This document shows positions 45,332 through 55,345 of a stretch of DNA of 64,000 nucleotides, piece after piece; positions within the stretch are counted from its first letter, which is position 1, and the number at the start of each line of letters is the position of its first letter. Below the pieces are notes generated by a model. That model was not told where the DNA came from. It saw only the letters and a program-made list of their open reading frames with translations, and made no database searches. The stretch lies in NCBI GenBank assembly GCA_030867875.1, contig JAOWCC010001501.1, positions 14,971,524 to 15,035,523 on the forward strand, in the 5' to 3' direction. The DNA is from Actinernus sp. WN-2022. Its lineage: Eukaryota; Cnidaria; Anthozoa; Actiniaria; Actinernidae. The position numbers were made by a program, and so were the translations under genes.

Positions 45332-45339
45332 TTAAGCCG

Positions 45340-46157
45340 CTTTCCGTATTTATTTATCCTTTTTATACATAAACATTATTTATTGTTACAACTAATAATC
45401 AGTGTGCAAATAAAATGAACTTGAACTTGCACAACCTGAAAGCCGAACCAGGGAATTGAAAATACCCTGGGAAAAAAATACCCCAAAATGATAAGAAACC
45501 TCTGCTAGCTAGAACTACTTACTAGCAGGCCACTTCCCAAGCGATTTTAGCGACTATTCGTCCAGCTTTCAACTCGGTCGCCAGCGGCTCTATTTCCCCC
45601 TAAATCATCTACATCCGGCAATAAATTTAAACAGAAAGACACATTACTATGTTCTGAAGAATCTGATGCAGATTTTAGGTCGTTATTTACTAAACCACAG
45701 CAAAATTCGCAGTGCGAGTTTGTAGCCAATATAAGAAGAAATGTATGGTTCGAAGCAACTTGAGAACGATGCGTTAAGTGTATGACGTCACATACGCTAA
45801 AAAATGACTAGGCTTACCTCGCCCACGGGAACGGATTCGCGTAATGGCGGACGTGATTTTGACGGTAAACTTTCTTTAAAATGTGTGGTCTAATTGGCCC
45901 CTTTGCAAACTTTTTTCACTGATTTGGATATTTCTGCCACTCTTTGTTCTTATGGAATACAAAAAGGTGGTAAAAGAAATTGTTCAAATTTCGTCGTAGT
46001 GGCACTTTAAGCCCGGGCTTAAAGGCAGCTACGCCCCTATTTCTGCTCTATGTCAGTATTTGATCTCCTAACAGACATATTAATTTACCGGTCAACCTGG
46101 TCTTTCAGGAGTGCAACCATGCAAAGGACTGATGATAATTACAATGTTTCCATTGTA
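45340..46157. other. LINE tail-like stretch and unassigned sequence
   Basis: AATAAAATGAACTTGAACTTG at about 45411-45430 resembles a LINE 3' tail on the plus strand. The rest holds no recognised feature; CACTTTAAGCCCGGGCTTAA near 46000 is a short palindrome. Confidence 0.4.
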
Positions 46158-46330
46158 AGGGAGTGTTCATTATTTATGGCTTGGGGGGGGGGGGGGGGGG
46201 GGGGGGGGATCGGCATTTCATCGGCTTCTCTTGTTAAAACTTTTATGACCCCGCTGTGAATGAATTAAAACTAAGATGACCCCCCTATAAAATTGCTCAA
46301 AACTTTATTGACCCCCCCCCCCCTCCATAT
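46158..46330. repeat. Poly-G/poly-C bearing repeat, possible left terminus of DIRS-like element
   Basis: AGGGAGTGTTCATTATTTAT followed by GGCTT and a G-run of about 25, then TTTTATGACCCC-type strings. An inverted match to the outer part lies at 55300-55345 (AAATAATGAAAACTCCCT after a C-run). These bracket the gag and recombinase pieces. G-run lengths may be unreliable. Confidence 0.6.
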
Positions 46331-46423
46331 ACATGTAATCTATTCAATTGACTATTAATGTTTCTAGATTTATGGTATTTTTGGATCTACTGCTATACAA
46401 CACGAATTTCTCTACGCGTCTAC

Positions 46424-46786
46424 ATGGCACAACCAGTTCAGTTCCCTCGAAGACAGGCTGAGATTCAAGTACCAGGAGTTGGACAAGTACCAGAAGCTGG
46501 ACAACTACCAGGAATTGGACAAGTACCAGAAGCTGGACAACTACCAGGAATTGGACAAGTACCAGGAGCTGGACAAGTTACTGGAGCTAGTCCAGTAGCT
46601 AGAGCAGGACAAGTCGCTGGAGCTGGACAAGTCGCTGGAGCTGGACAAGTCGCTGGAGCTGGACAAGTCGCTGGAGCTGGACAAGTCGCTGGAGCTGGAC
46701 AAGTCGCTGGAGCTGGACAAGTCGCTGGAGCTGGACAAGTCGCTGGAGCTGGACAAGTAGTCTTGACAGCGGATGAGAAGTTTGAG
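46424..46786 (+). CDS. Gag-like ORF, exon 1 with 18-bp VNTR
   Basis: ATG at 46424 (MAQPVQFPRRQAE) leads into hexapeptide repeats (QVPEAG/QLPGIG, then about nine QVAGAG) encoded by an 18-bp minisatellite at 46470-46755. The exon ends LTADEKFE at a GTGACA donor in phase 0. The next in-phase exon at 48343 continues with helix-forming sequence, supporting the junction. The VNTR is probably a later expansion. The function is tentative: Gag-like by the zinc knuckle of the downstream part. Confidence 0.5.
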
Positions 46787-47059
46787 GTGACATGTTAATA
46801 TGTTTGCCAGTTACAAATAGGTTTGCCTTGTTTCGTGCGGCATGGTTTTTCTCTTTCAGTTGAGTATTATGGTTTTCGCATAGTTTGTCTCCTTTTGTAT
46901 ATACATGCACTGAGTAGAGTCGGCAGTCCTGAATAATAGTATGCGTTTCGGTAAGAAGAATTAGATTTTGGGTGTGACCCATGTAAACAAACAGAATCTC
47001 ATTTCATATGCTCGGGGAAGCGTGAAGAATTTTCGTAAATGGCCTCAGTTCTGAAATTT

Positions 47060-47850
47060 ACAAAGAATGTATTTATTTGTGAGATGAGGGTTAAATATGG
47101 CCACGGAAATGTAGTGGCCACGGTTGTGCAGAGATTGCACTTATTTATGGAGTGATGTTATAGAAGGAAACTTCTAATCGATGACTACAAATAACAGTTA
47201 AATATGGTCACGGAAATGTATTGGCCACAGTGGTGCAGGGAATGCACTTATTTGTAGAGTAATTCCATAGAAGGAAACTTCAAATAGATGACTACAAATA
47301 ACGATTAAATATGGCCACGGAAATGTATTGGCCAAGGTTGTGCAAAGAATGCACTTATTTGTGGAGTGATTCCATAGAAGGAAACTTTTAATAGATCACT
47401 ACAGATAACGGTCAACGATGGTCACGGAAATGTATTGGCCACGGTTGTGCAGAGATTGCACTTATGTGTGGAGTGATGTTATAGAAGGAAACTTCTAATC
47501 GATGACTACAAATAACAGTTAAATATGGTCACGGAAATGTATTGGCCACAGTGGTGCAGGGAATGCACTTATTTGTAGAGTAATTCCATAGAAGGAAACT
47601 TCAAATAGATGACTACAAATAACGATTAAATATGGCCACGGAAATGTATTGGCCAAGGTTGTGCAAAGAATGCACTTATTTGTGGAGTGATTCCATAGAA
47701 GGAAACTTTTAATAGATCACTACAGATAACGGTCAACGATGGTCACGGAAATGTATTGGCCACGGTTGTGCAGAGATTGCACTTATGTGTGGAGTGATTT
47801 TATAGAAGGAAACTTCTACTAGATGACTACGAATAACGGTTAAATATAGA
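47060..47850. repeat. 107-bp satellite with three-monomer periodicity
   Basis: The CGGAAATGTA motif recurs every 107 bp from about 47104 to 47746. Monomers fall into three types, so that about 47104-47424 and 47425-47745 (321 bp each) are nearly identical. A partial monomer reappears at 48232. It lies within the intron of the gag-like model. Confidence 0.93.
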
Positions 47851-48342
47851 CCCATGCGATAAATGGCTGCCGCTAATTTGCGTAATTTTTATATTCAATA
47901 TTTTCTGAGGAATAAATTAGCCTATGTGAATGAGCGAATTCATGTTAGGAACATGTAGCTCTTTGATAATGGAAGAATATATCCTTACTAAGCAATCCAT
48001 GCACGTAACTCTCAAGAAACATGAAAGTGAGGCTAGTCAGTCCTGGTTCCTGAATCTCATACAAAACTCTTATTTTGAACCTCGGTAACTTCGCAACACT
48101 TGGTACTATGCTCCTTAAATTTTACAAACCTACTCATTTTTGCATGCTCTGTGAAGTGGTGGTGCTTATTTTAGTGCCAACATTTCCTAACAACCCAAGT
48201 TTGGAGGCAACATTTTTTCGAATGGGTCCGATGGTCACGGAAATGTATTGGCCACGGTTGTAGGCAATAATGGTGCAAAGATTACATTAATTGTGCAGAG
48301 AATTCAGGTCATATTTAAGTAATGCGTATTGTTGCTTTGTAG

Positions 48343-48796
48343 GCCCTGCAAACTAAATATGATGCAATGAAAACCGCCCTTAATTTATTGACGGCATCAA
48401 AAGTGGATAACCTCCTGAAGATCAATAATCTCACCTCGAGACCGACATCAGAATTCAATAAATACGACGCGCTCGAACTCCTCGACGCCCTGAAGAATGC
48501 GGCACACGATGCGCAGCATGACAAAGCACAATATTATAAGGTGGTCTACGAGACCCTACGAGGGAAGCTGAATGAGCCCGATGTAGTATTTCACAGCTAT
48601 TTGCTACCGCTTATAGGCGATAAAGGATCAGGGAAAAGACCTCTCGGTGGTAGCCAAGGTGAAGAACCGGCCGCGCTCTTGGCGGGGCCAGAGAGAGTGG
48701 GGCCAGAGGCCTGGTTACCAACAACGTAGTAGGGGAAGGGGACGACCCTCCCCTTACAATGCGATTAGGTGTTATAATTGTAACAAGAGGCTCTGA
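48343..48796 (+). pseudogene. Gag-like exon 2 ending in truncated CCHC zinc knuckle, frameshifted
   Basis: After the acceptor TTGCTTTGTAG the frame reads ALQTKYDAMKTALNLLTASK and further helical sequence to about 48610. The same frame runs to a stop at 48729 in unlikely sequence. The +1 frame from about 48614 continues with KDQGKDLSVVAKVK, an arginine/glycine-rich stretch (QQRSRGRGRPSPYN), and the start of a zinc knuckle (IRCYNCNKRL) before a stop at 48796. An indel near 48610 therefore breaks a Gag-type nucleocapsid, and the knuckle is cut after its second cysteine. Confidence 0.7.
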
Positions 48797-51395
48797 ATAC
48801 ATGTAGTTCATGGAGTTCCAACATATTTTTGTGTCATACATGGTTTGTGCTATGGTAGGCAGATAATAGAAGTCGTCCGCTTGTCTGTTTGTTGCCCCAT
48901 TTCAAACCACGTGATAGTTCTCCAGAAGATTCAGTGCTTTGTTTTCCAATTATAGAAATTGGTACATTTCGTCTTGGGATACAGAAAAATAAAAATGCAT
49001 TATTGAAGGAAGTCAGGTGGTCTGAAATGGTACAACAAACAGGTAAGCTAACTAGGTCTATTGATTCACTGTTCATGCTCATGATCATTTATATATGATG
49101 GGAATCACCTTCTGAAGGAATGCAATCACATGGTTGTACTAGATGGCAAACAAATCTTAATTCATATATTTAAAGGCACTTGTACGAGATCAGTAGTGTT
49201 TTTAGCAAAGCCTGACTAGTGTTTGTAAATGCTATTTTCCACTTCTAATCGATTGCCAATCTTTGTACACAGCGTTTTTTTTGCCATCCAGCATCCATGG
49301 CAATGTCTTTCCCATGGCCGCAGGTCACAAGCTCAATTCATTCGTTCACAAAGTATTATATACCAGCACATAACTGTTTCCTGGAAAAGGCCTATCACAA
49401 CTGCTCCCAGTAATTATAATAAATCAACTTCACATAACACTCTCTCTAAACTAACTTGCTCAAAATATTACAAATATTAATTAGTTTTTTTGTATTTTAG
49501 AAAACAATTCTTTTTAGCAGGGTTTAACCAACCCATACTTTTCAACATTCTTAGAAATCAATGCTTTTCAGTAGGATTAATGGACTGATAATATTATTTC
49601 TAACTTCACTGTCCAAGCACAGGTGCTATTATATTGTGGAATACATGTAACTTTTCCTTTTAGCCGAATAATAGCTATAGATACCCCTTTTGAATATTTA
49701 GGGATGGTCATTCTAAATAAATAAAGTCCTCTATCTAGATCTGCATGCAGTTTCATTTTCGAGTAGAGTGGTGAATTTTCCAATATTAGGGCTAGTGTTC
49801 ATTTTCTACATCTTGTAGGAGGCTAAAATTTATAACGAATCGTACGTAATTTCCACTCGTTTTCTTCGATCACTCGGCTTTCCCGAATTCTTACTATGTC
49901 ATGAAGTGACTGAGTGAAAATACCGACGCTGGCCATGGCCTACAACAGAAATTGGGCTGTTTACTGCTGTATTTGATGCCATTACTTTTAACAGAAACTA
50001 ATATTAGGTACTAAGCTTGCTTCATATCAAAGAACTGATGAGGGATCATGTCAAGTTTACAACACCATTTGACAATGGAGTCGTAACTACATAAGCTTAG
50101 ATTATAAACATGATCCGAACTGAAAAATTAGGCCATTTACTATATATTTTAAGCCATTAATTTTAAAAGGCACAAATAAACACGACACTACTACAAGCTG
50201 GTAAAGTTGATATAATGTTTTTACTTCATATGTCGATTATTACTGGTCCACGTGCGTTCAGGAGCGCCAGTTATCTTGTCGTAAAATGTGCGAAATTTCC
50301 TTCAAAAGTCCGTAACTTTTGTCAGCCCTAGAAAAACTCAATATCTTAGCATTTCAGTCGAAGAAACTTTTGGTTTTAGCCAAATAACAGCTACAAATGG
50401 CACAAAACACTTTCGTCTTTGCTCGCATTCAAACACTTCGTATTTCGAAGTCTCAGTGTCCACATGAACAGTGCTTTTTGTCCACGTGCACAGTGCTTTC
50501 TGATTGGTTGACGGCAAAATACCTCTACACAAAAAATAAATAAAAATAAACAAGAGGGCCTGAACTCGGGCCATCTACGCCTAGGTATTGAATACCTAGA
50601 GTTCTAGCATATTTTGTCATACATGGTTTGTGCTAGGGAAGCCAGAGAATTGGTTCACTACTGATGCTCTTGTTATAATTTTTATATAATGGGACTACAA
50701 ATGCCAAATGCCCCAGGTGTGACGGGAAGGGGGGGTCACTCGGGTTTGGAAATGGTAGAGCCGTAATACGTACACAACACACATACATACATGCTGTACA
50801 TTTTAGCCACAATTTCTTTCAATTATGATGTTTAATATTATTTTATTTTCAATAATAGTTCCGTGAGGATCTTTAGAATTATAAAAACTTGGTATGGGTG
50901 TTGTTGACTGATTGAAGTGCAATGGTTAAAATTTGAGTAGTAATTCCACATACATGTAATGTTGCTATTTAGGGAATGTGTCATTCTACATGTGAAGTAA
51001 AGTCATCTATCTAGATTTGTTTGATTTTTGAGTAATCAATAATGAACAAGAGATGGCTGAAATTCAGGCTAAATTCTCAATACAATTTTTTTTTCCGATT
51101 AGGGTCGTAAATTACAGCTAGACCACCATTTTCAAATATTAGTGGGCACTATACTAGTGTTCATTTTCTACATCTTGAAGGAGATTGAAACTTATAATGG
51201 CAGGTCACAAAGACACGTGATTTCCACTCGTTTTTTCTATCATTGGGGTCGCAGCAAGATTAATTTTCGTTCCCGAATAATCTTAAAAGTACTTGTACTC
51301 CTGACCGAGAGAAAGTTCCGGATGCTGACGTGGAACGGTCAGATCCAAGAACTGAGAAATCGGGCCATTTACTACTATATTTGATGCCATAACTA
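48790..51395. repeat. Diverged direct duplication (about 48790-49995 and 50585-51395)
   Basis: Shared ordered blocks include TTTGTGTCATACATGGTTTG against TTTTGTCATACATGGTTTGT; GTGTTCATTTTCTACATCTT at 49795 and 51157; and TGTATTTGATGCCAT against TATATTTGATGCCAT. The second copy is shorter. No coding content is recognised in either. Confidence 0.75.
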
Positions 51396-51985
51396 ACAAC
51401 AACAACAACAATAACATTTATTTTCTCATAAGTTGATGGAAATGTATAGTAACAAGGCATAATAAGAGATACAATTATGAGAAGGTGGGTCCTTAATATG
51501 CTAATGAGTGATGTCACCACTGACACACTTATTATACAAAAGCATGCTGGTAGAGACAAATTACCTAACTTGTCAGTGATTTTACAACAACAACAAAAAT
51601 CTAAATTAGAAAGAAATTAGAAAGAAATTCAGCAAATGTCAGTGATTACACTGACCACATCATTAGCATACTGGAAATATAAACCTTTTTATCCCGTAGA
51701 TGCAACACCCAAATCAAGAAATATTCCACTATTTTGGACTATTCACTTCATGTACAATCAATATCAAATAACTAATTTGGTCTTAATGTATGCACTTTAA
51801 TCCTGGAGCCCTTTGGACCCTATTCATAAATTAGACATATAATGCACTTTAAGCCAGGACCACCTCAGATAAAAAAACATTGAAAATAAAATAAAAACTC
51901 TGAATTTCTAACGAGACCTGAAACAACCATAGGGACTGATCAAAGTCAGGGCCTTGCTAAACTACAGATCAAATTGGATAGAATG
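51396..51985. other. No gene recognised
   Basis: Begins with an (ACA)n-type microsatellite (AACAACAACAACAACAATAA, 51398). The rest is AT-rich without recognised features. Confidence 0.5.
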
Positions 51986-51987
51986 TT

Positions 51988-52155
51988 GGTTTTTGTGGAG
52001 CCTGGGAGGAAAACCAGAGAAAAACCCTCGGAGCAAAGGTGAGATACCAACAAACTCAACTCACATATGGTGCTGCAATCGGCAATCGAACCCAGGCCAC
52101 AGAGGTGAGAGGCGAGGCGCTTAACCAGCGCCCCATGTGCTACCCCAACTCCCCA
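51988..52155 (-). mobile_element. tRNA-derived SINE (minus strand)
   Basis: On the minus strand GGGGTAGCACATGGGGCGCT then TGGTTAAGCGCC gives box A, and CTGGGTTCGATTGCC gives box B. The body has CTCCGAGGGTTTTTCTCTGG and AGGCTCCACAAAAACC, a SINE body type seen widely in invertebrates. The 3' end is near 51990 or slightly beyond. Confidence 0.72.
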
Positions 52156-52177
52156 TTGTAATTAAGTACATATTAAA

Positions 52178-52331
52178 CTGTATTGCTGGTTTTCACTCAA
52201 TCCCCAGAGATTCAAATGACAAAGGGCATGGCGGCCGTGTTGGTGCCCCAACAAAAGAAGCTAACGAGGAATCTATTGTTTAAGGGCACCAACATGGCGG
52301 CTATGACGTCAAGTGAAAACCAGCAATACTT
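52178..52331. mobile_element. Foldback MITE with TTGCTGGTTTTCACT ends
   Basis: TATTGCTGGTTTTCACT on the left pairs with AGTGAAAACCAGCAATA on the right. An inner inverted pair carries ATGGCGGCCGTGTTGGTGCC. It may have inserted at a TA dinucleotide. Confidence 0.75.
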
Positions 52332-52587
52332 TAGAATTGAGGAATAAGAGAAGAGAGAAGTTGAAACTGATGCAAATAAATATTAATACAAAGAGTAGCG
52401 GTGTTATATTAAATCACTTGCTGTCACAATCCGTAGGAGAATCAAGTGCACAGAATTCACGATGAAGGATTGAACGATTTATCCACAGCAACAACTCATC
52501 CAGTGGTTTTGCTCATAGCGGTCTTGGGAGAAAAAAATCACGTCCTGCAGACTGCAGTTGACGTAACAATGGCAATGTAAAAAAAAC

Positions 52588-53105
52588 GCAAGCCGAGATT
52601 ATGCCAGGATGCGCGTTTTTTGAACTTATGGTGAAAGACATGCCATTCAAACTTGATACTCTTACGAATCTGCCACGTTATGTCAGCAAAGACACCTACC
52701 AGACTATCCTGGATGACTAATCGGGCTATAACCATGTTCTTTTGGATGAGCAAAGTAAGATATTTGTTTGGTATACAATGTGGAGGATGGTTTTTCCTCT
52801 ACAATACCTTATCATTTGGCTGGAAAATATCTCCATATATATATATATATATATATATATCACTCCACTGGACTGAGAACGATTGGCGTCCCATGCTCAC
52901 TATATATCGATGACCGCCATAACGGACAGCTGCAAGTTGCACTCGACCAGGGAGCGTTTGGTCCATTAATTATACAGATAAGCGCAATTAAGAGGCAGCC
53001 AGGTCAGCAATCTTTCTCGTAACCCATTAATTATTTAGTTGGGTTAGGGTATTTCATCGCACTAAAGAAGTATATTCTAATACCCCGGAAGGTGCATGGT
53101 ACCCT
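52588..53105 (+). pseudogene. DIRS-type reverse transcriptase remnant
   Basis: Pieces in shifting frames give KPRLCQDARFLNLW, KDMPFKLDTLTNLPRYVSKD, DD-stop-SGYNHVLL and then SLYIDDRHNGQLQV with the catalytic YIDD box of DIRS reverse transcriptases. YFIALKKYILIPRK, the connection to RNase H, lies at about 53052-53095. A frameshift near 52630, a stop at about 52718 and an (AT)n expansion at 52838-52860 inactivate it. It lies 5' of the tyrosine recombinase, as in DIRS order. Confidence 0.85.
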
Positions 53106-53149
53106 ACTTGGGTTTCCTGTCTGATTTATCCTGTCTGATTTGATCTGCT

Positions 53150-53823
53150 GCAGGAACTGTTAGCAAAGAAGGTAACCAGCTGGGGATTTCGTCTGATGCC
53201 ACTCCAGGAATAGCCAATGCGAAATTTCTTCCTCAAGCGCCTTGTACATCCGTACAGGTTTAGCACAGCGAAGACCTTTACCGATAGCCAGATACATTTC
53301 CCTTGTAAATAACAGCGCAGCCGGTACCACAATAGCGAAGGAAGCACACTTTCCTTCCAGCCTCTGGAGGCTCTTGACGGAGACTATCTGCCCAGTAGAG
53401 GGAATAGAACGTTACATGTCTATGACGAGACGGTTGGACATCGAGGTGACGACGGGCTTCCTGAATGCCCCTTTCTCGTCATCCACAGCGGAAGCTCGCT
53501 TGAAGGTGTATTTAAAGGAAATGGGCTCGGATGATGGTGAAACCTTGCATGGATTCAGGGCTGGCTGCACAATCACGTTGGCTTTATTAGGCGCAGAACT
53601 TTCAGAAATAATGGATCATGTCGGTTGGTCCCGTCGGCATACAGCACTATACTACATGAATCTCGGCCGCGTTTTGAACCCTTCTGGTGCCTCAGCGCAG
53701 CTGACGGCCACAGATCAATTCAATACTACCACTGATTGGCAAGACATTAATAAACTTAAGCGTTTCGTATGCTTTTCCAACAGATCCCGCAACGAAACTT
53801 CCCCATATGGATTAACGACTTAA
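53150..53823 (+). pseudogene. DIRS-type tyrosine recombinase (C-terminal catalytic domain)
   Basis: The open frame 53242-53823 encodes the catalytic domain of a tyrosine recombinase: LHGFRAGCTITLALLGAEL with the HxxR motif, then HVGW and TALYYMNLGRV with the nucleophile tyrosine. In DIRS elements this enzyme joins circular cDNA into the genome without target duplication. The upstream part (53150-53240) is in a different frame, so the N-terminus is broken. Followed by split direct repeats. Confidence 0.88.
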
Positions 53824-53949
53824 ATAACTCTGGGGATAAGGGATGAGGGTTGGGATGTGAGATTGGGGTTTTAAGAGCCCATAAATGGCCTCTGAGAGAA
53901 GGGGAGTCTGGTTCAGTAGTTTTTTGTAAGACACAACAAAGTGAGGTGT

Positions 53950-54352
53950 CGCGAAAATCACATGTTTTTCCCATCCTTAATACAATGAGCGTGAGTGGCG
54001 AGTGTTATGTAACAGTATACTATTCTTAACTCTCGCAAACGAAGCGCGAAGCATAAACACACCAAACTGATGGTTAAATAAACATAGTGAGCACATGATT
54101 ATGGACTTGTGATTCCCCGGGGATGGTTATAAGTACCGTCGGACCCTCCTTCTCCATTCAGTCTTCATAGCAGCGCGAGAGGAGAGAGGATAGTGGATCG
54201 ACGGCCCACCCTCCCAACCCGTTAGAAATTCGTGTTGTGCGACTCTCGTAACTATTCCGCATCTCTCTCCGCTTACGCTCAATCACATGTTTTTCCATCC
54301 TGGATACAATGAGGTGTGAGTGGCGAGTGTTACTGTGTAATAGTATACTTTC
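53950..54352. repeat. Direct repeat pair after the recombinase (split-direct-repeat-like)
   Basis: AATCACATGTTTTTCCCATC through GGCGAGTGTTA and AGTATACT (53956-54023) recurs at 54282-54349. Between them lie about 260 bp with a CCCCGGGG dyad and TATAAGTACCGTCGGACC, a promoter-like string. PAT/Ngaro-type DIRS relatives carry such B1-A2-B2 layouts at their 3' end. Confidence 0.65.
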
Positions 54353-54492
54353 GAAAACGTTTTAATGCTCGATTGAATTACCTTGACTTCCCCAGGGGAC
54401 AAGTGTGTTGTTTTTGAGAAGAATAGCAGTAAAACACAATGTAATTATGCGCTTGACTAAATATTTACAGGTCATGCGTATATGGTTTTACG

Positions 54493-54681
54493 TAGCCTGC
54501 TCGCCGGCTCTCCTGTAATTTTTTTCGGTCGTTTCTTTTCGGATTGGGTCACCTGTGGCACGCGGTCAAAATGTCAAAATGGTCATTTTTGTCCTCGCCC
54601 CATTTTGACCGCGTGCCACAGGTGACCCAATCCGGAAAGAAACGACCGAAAAAAATTACAGGAGAGCCGGCAAGCAGGCTA
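54493..54681. mobile_element. 189-bp foldback element, TAGCCTGC family, 9-bp TSD
   Basis: It begins TAGCCTGCTCGCCGGCTCTC and ends with the near complement through GCAGGCTA. The direct repeat GGTTTTACG flanks it (54484-54492, 54682-54690). The inner arm carries GGGTCACCTGTGGCACGCGG, a string also found at the tip of the 28787 element. Same termini as the 2480 element. Confidence 0.9.
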
Positions 54682-54690
54682 GGTTTTACG

Positions 54691-55190
54691 GGGAATTTAG
54701 AGATTAAATGTGCGTGAACAAACTAAGGAATCCGAGGCGATCATGGTATTACCCATGATACATACCTTTTTTTTGTAGAAAACATATATATACATGTATT
54801 CTTCTGGAAATCTCTACCTCACCCTCCTTCCCAGATGGATACTTGAAATTGTACTGATAATTGCATTCTAGTGCATCATATTGCATTTTTCCGAAGTCTC
54901 AAATAAATAAATAAAAAAGAGCTCAGCATTGGCATAACTAATCTCCTGAACAGCAATGCATTATCTGTCCCTATGGGGATGCATGTGCCTTTGATCATGG
55001 ATTGAGTTTAGAGAATACCATCCTGTGTATGAATAACACAAAAGCAGACTGTGTTTAAATACTGCAAGGGCCGAGCCTAAATTTTTGAGATTTTACTGCT
55101 CTCTAAAACACTGACCAGTTTCCTGTGTTCTGGAGACTAAACATTGGCTTCGCATTACAACAACAATTTCATTACATTTTACATGACAGG
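54691..55190. other. No gene recognised
   Basis: AT-rich; an AAATAAATAAATAAA stretch near 54901 may be a retroelement tail. No other features. Confidence 0.45.
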
Positions 55191-55194
55191 TACG

Positions 55195-55345
55195 TCAAAA
55201 CTTTGATGACCCCCCCAAGGAGAAGGTAAACTCTTTGATGACCCCCCTACAAAAGCACTTAAAACTTTTTTGCCCCCCCCTGATTTAACCGACCCCCCCC
55301 CCCCCCAGCCATAAATAATGAAAACTCCCTAATTATTAATAATGT
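55195..55345. repeat. Poly-C bearing repeat, inverted match to 46158
   Basis: TTTGATGACCCCCC strings, C-runs, then AGCCATAAATAATGAAAACT and CCCTAA. This is the complement of the start of the 46158 repeat. It could be the right terminus of the DIRS-like region or a separate repeat in opposite orientation. Confidence 0.55.

Noticed and set aside
46541..46982. Serine-rich and QLQRLV-rich minus-strand frames
   Set aside because: They are antisense readings of the 18-bp VNTR.
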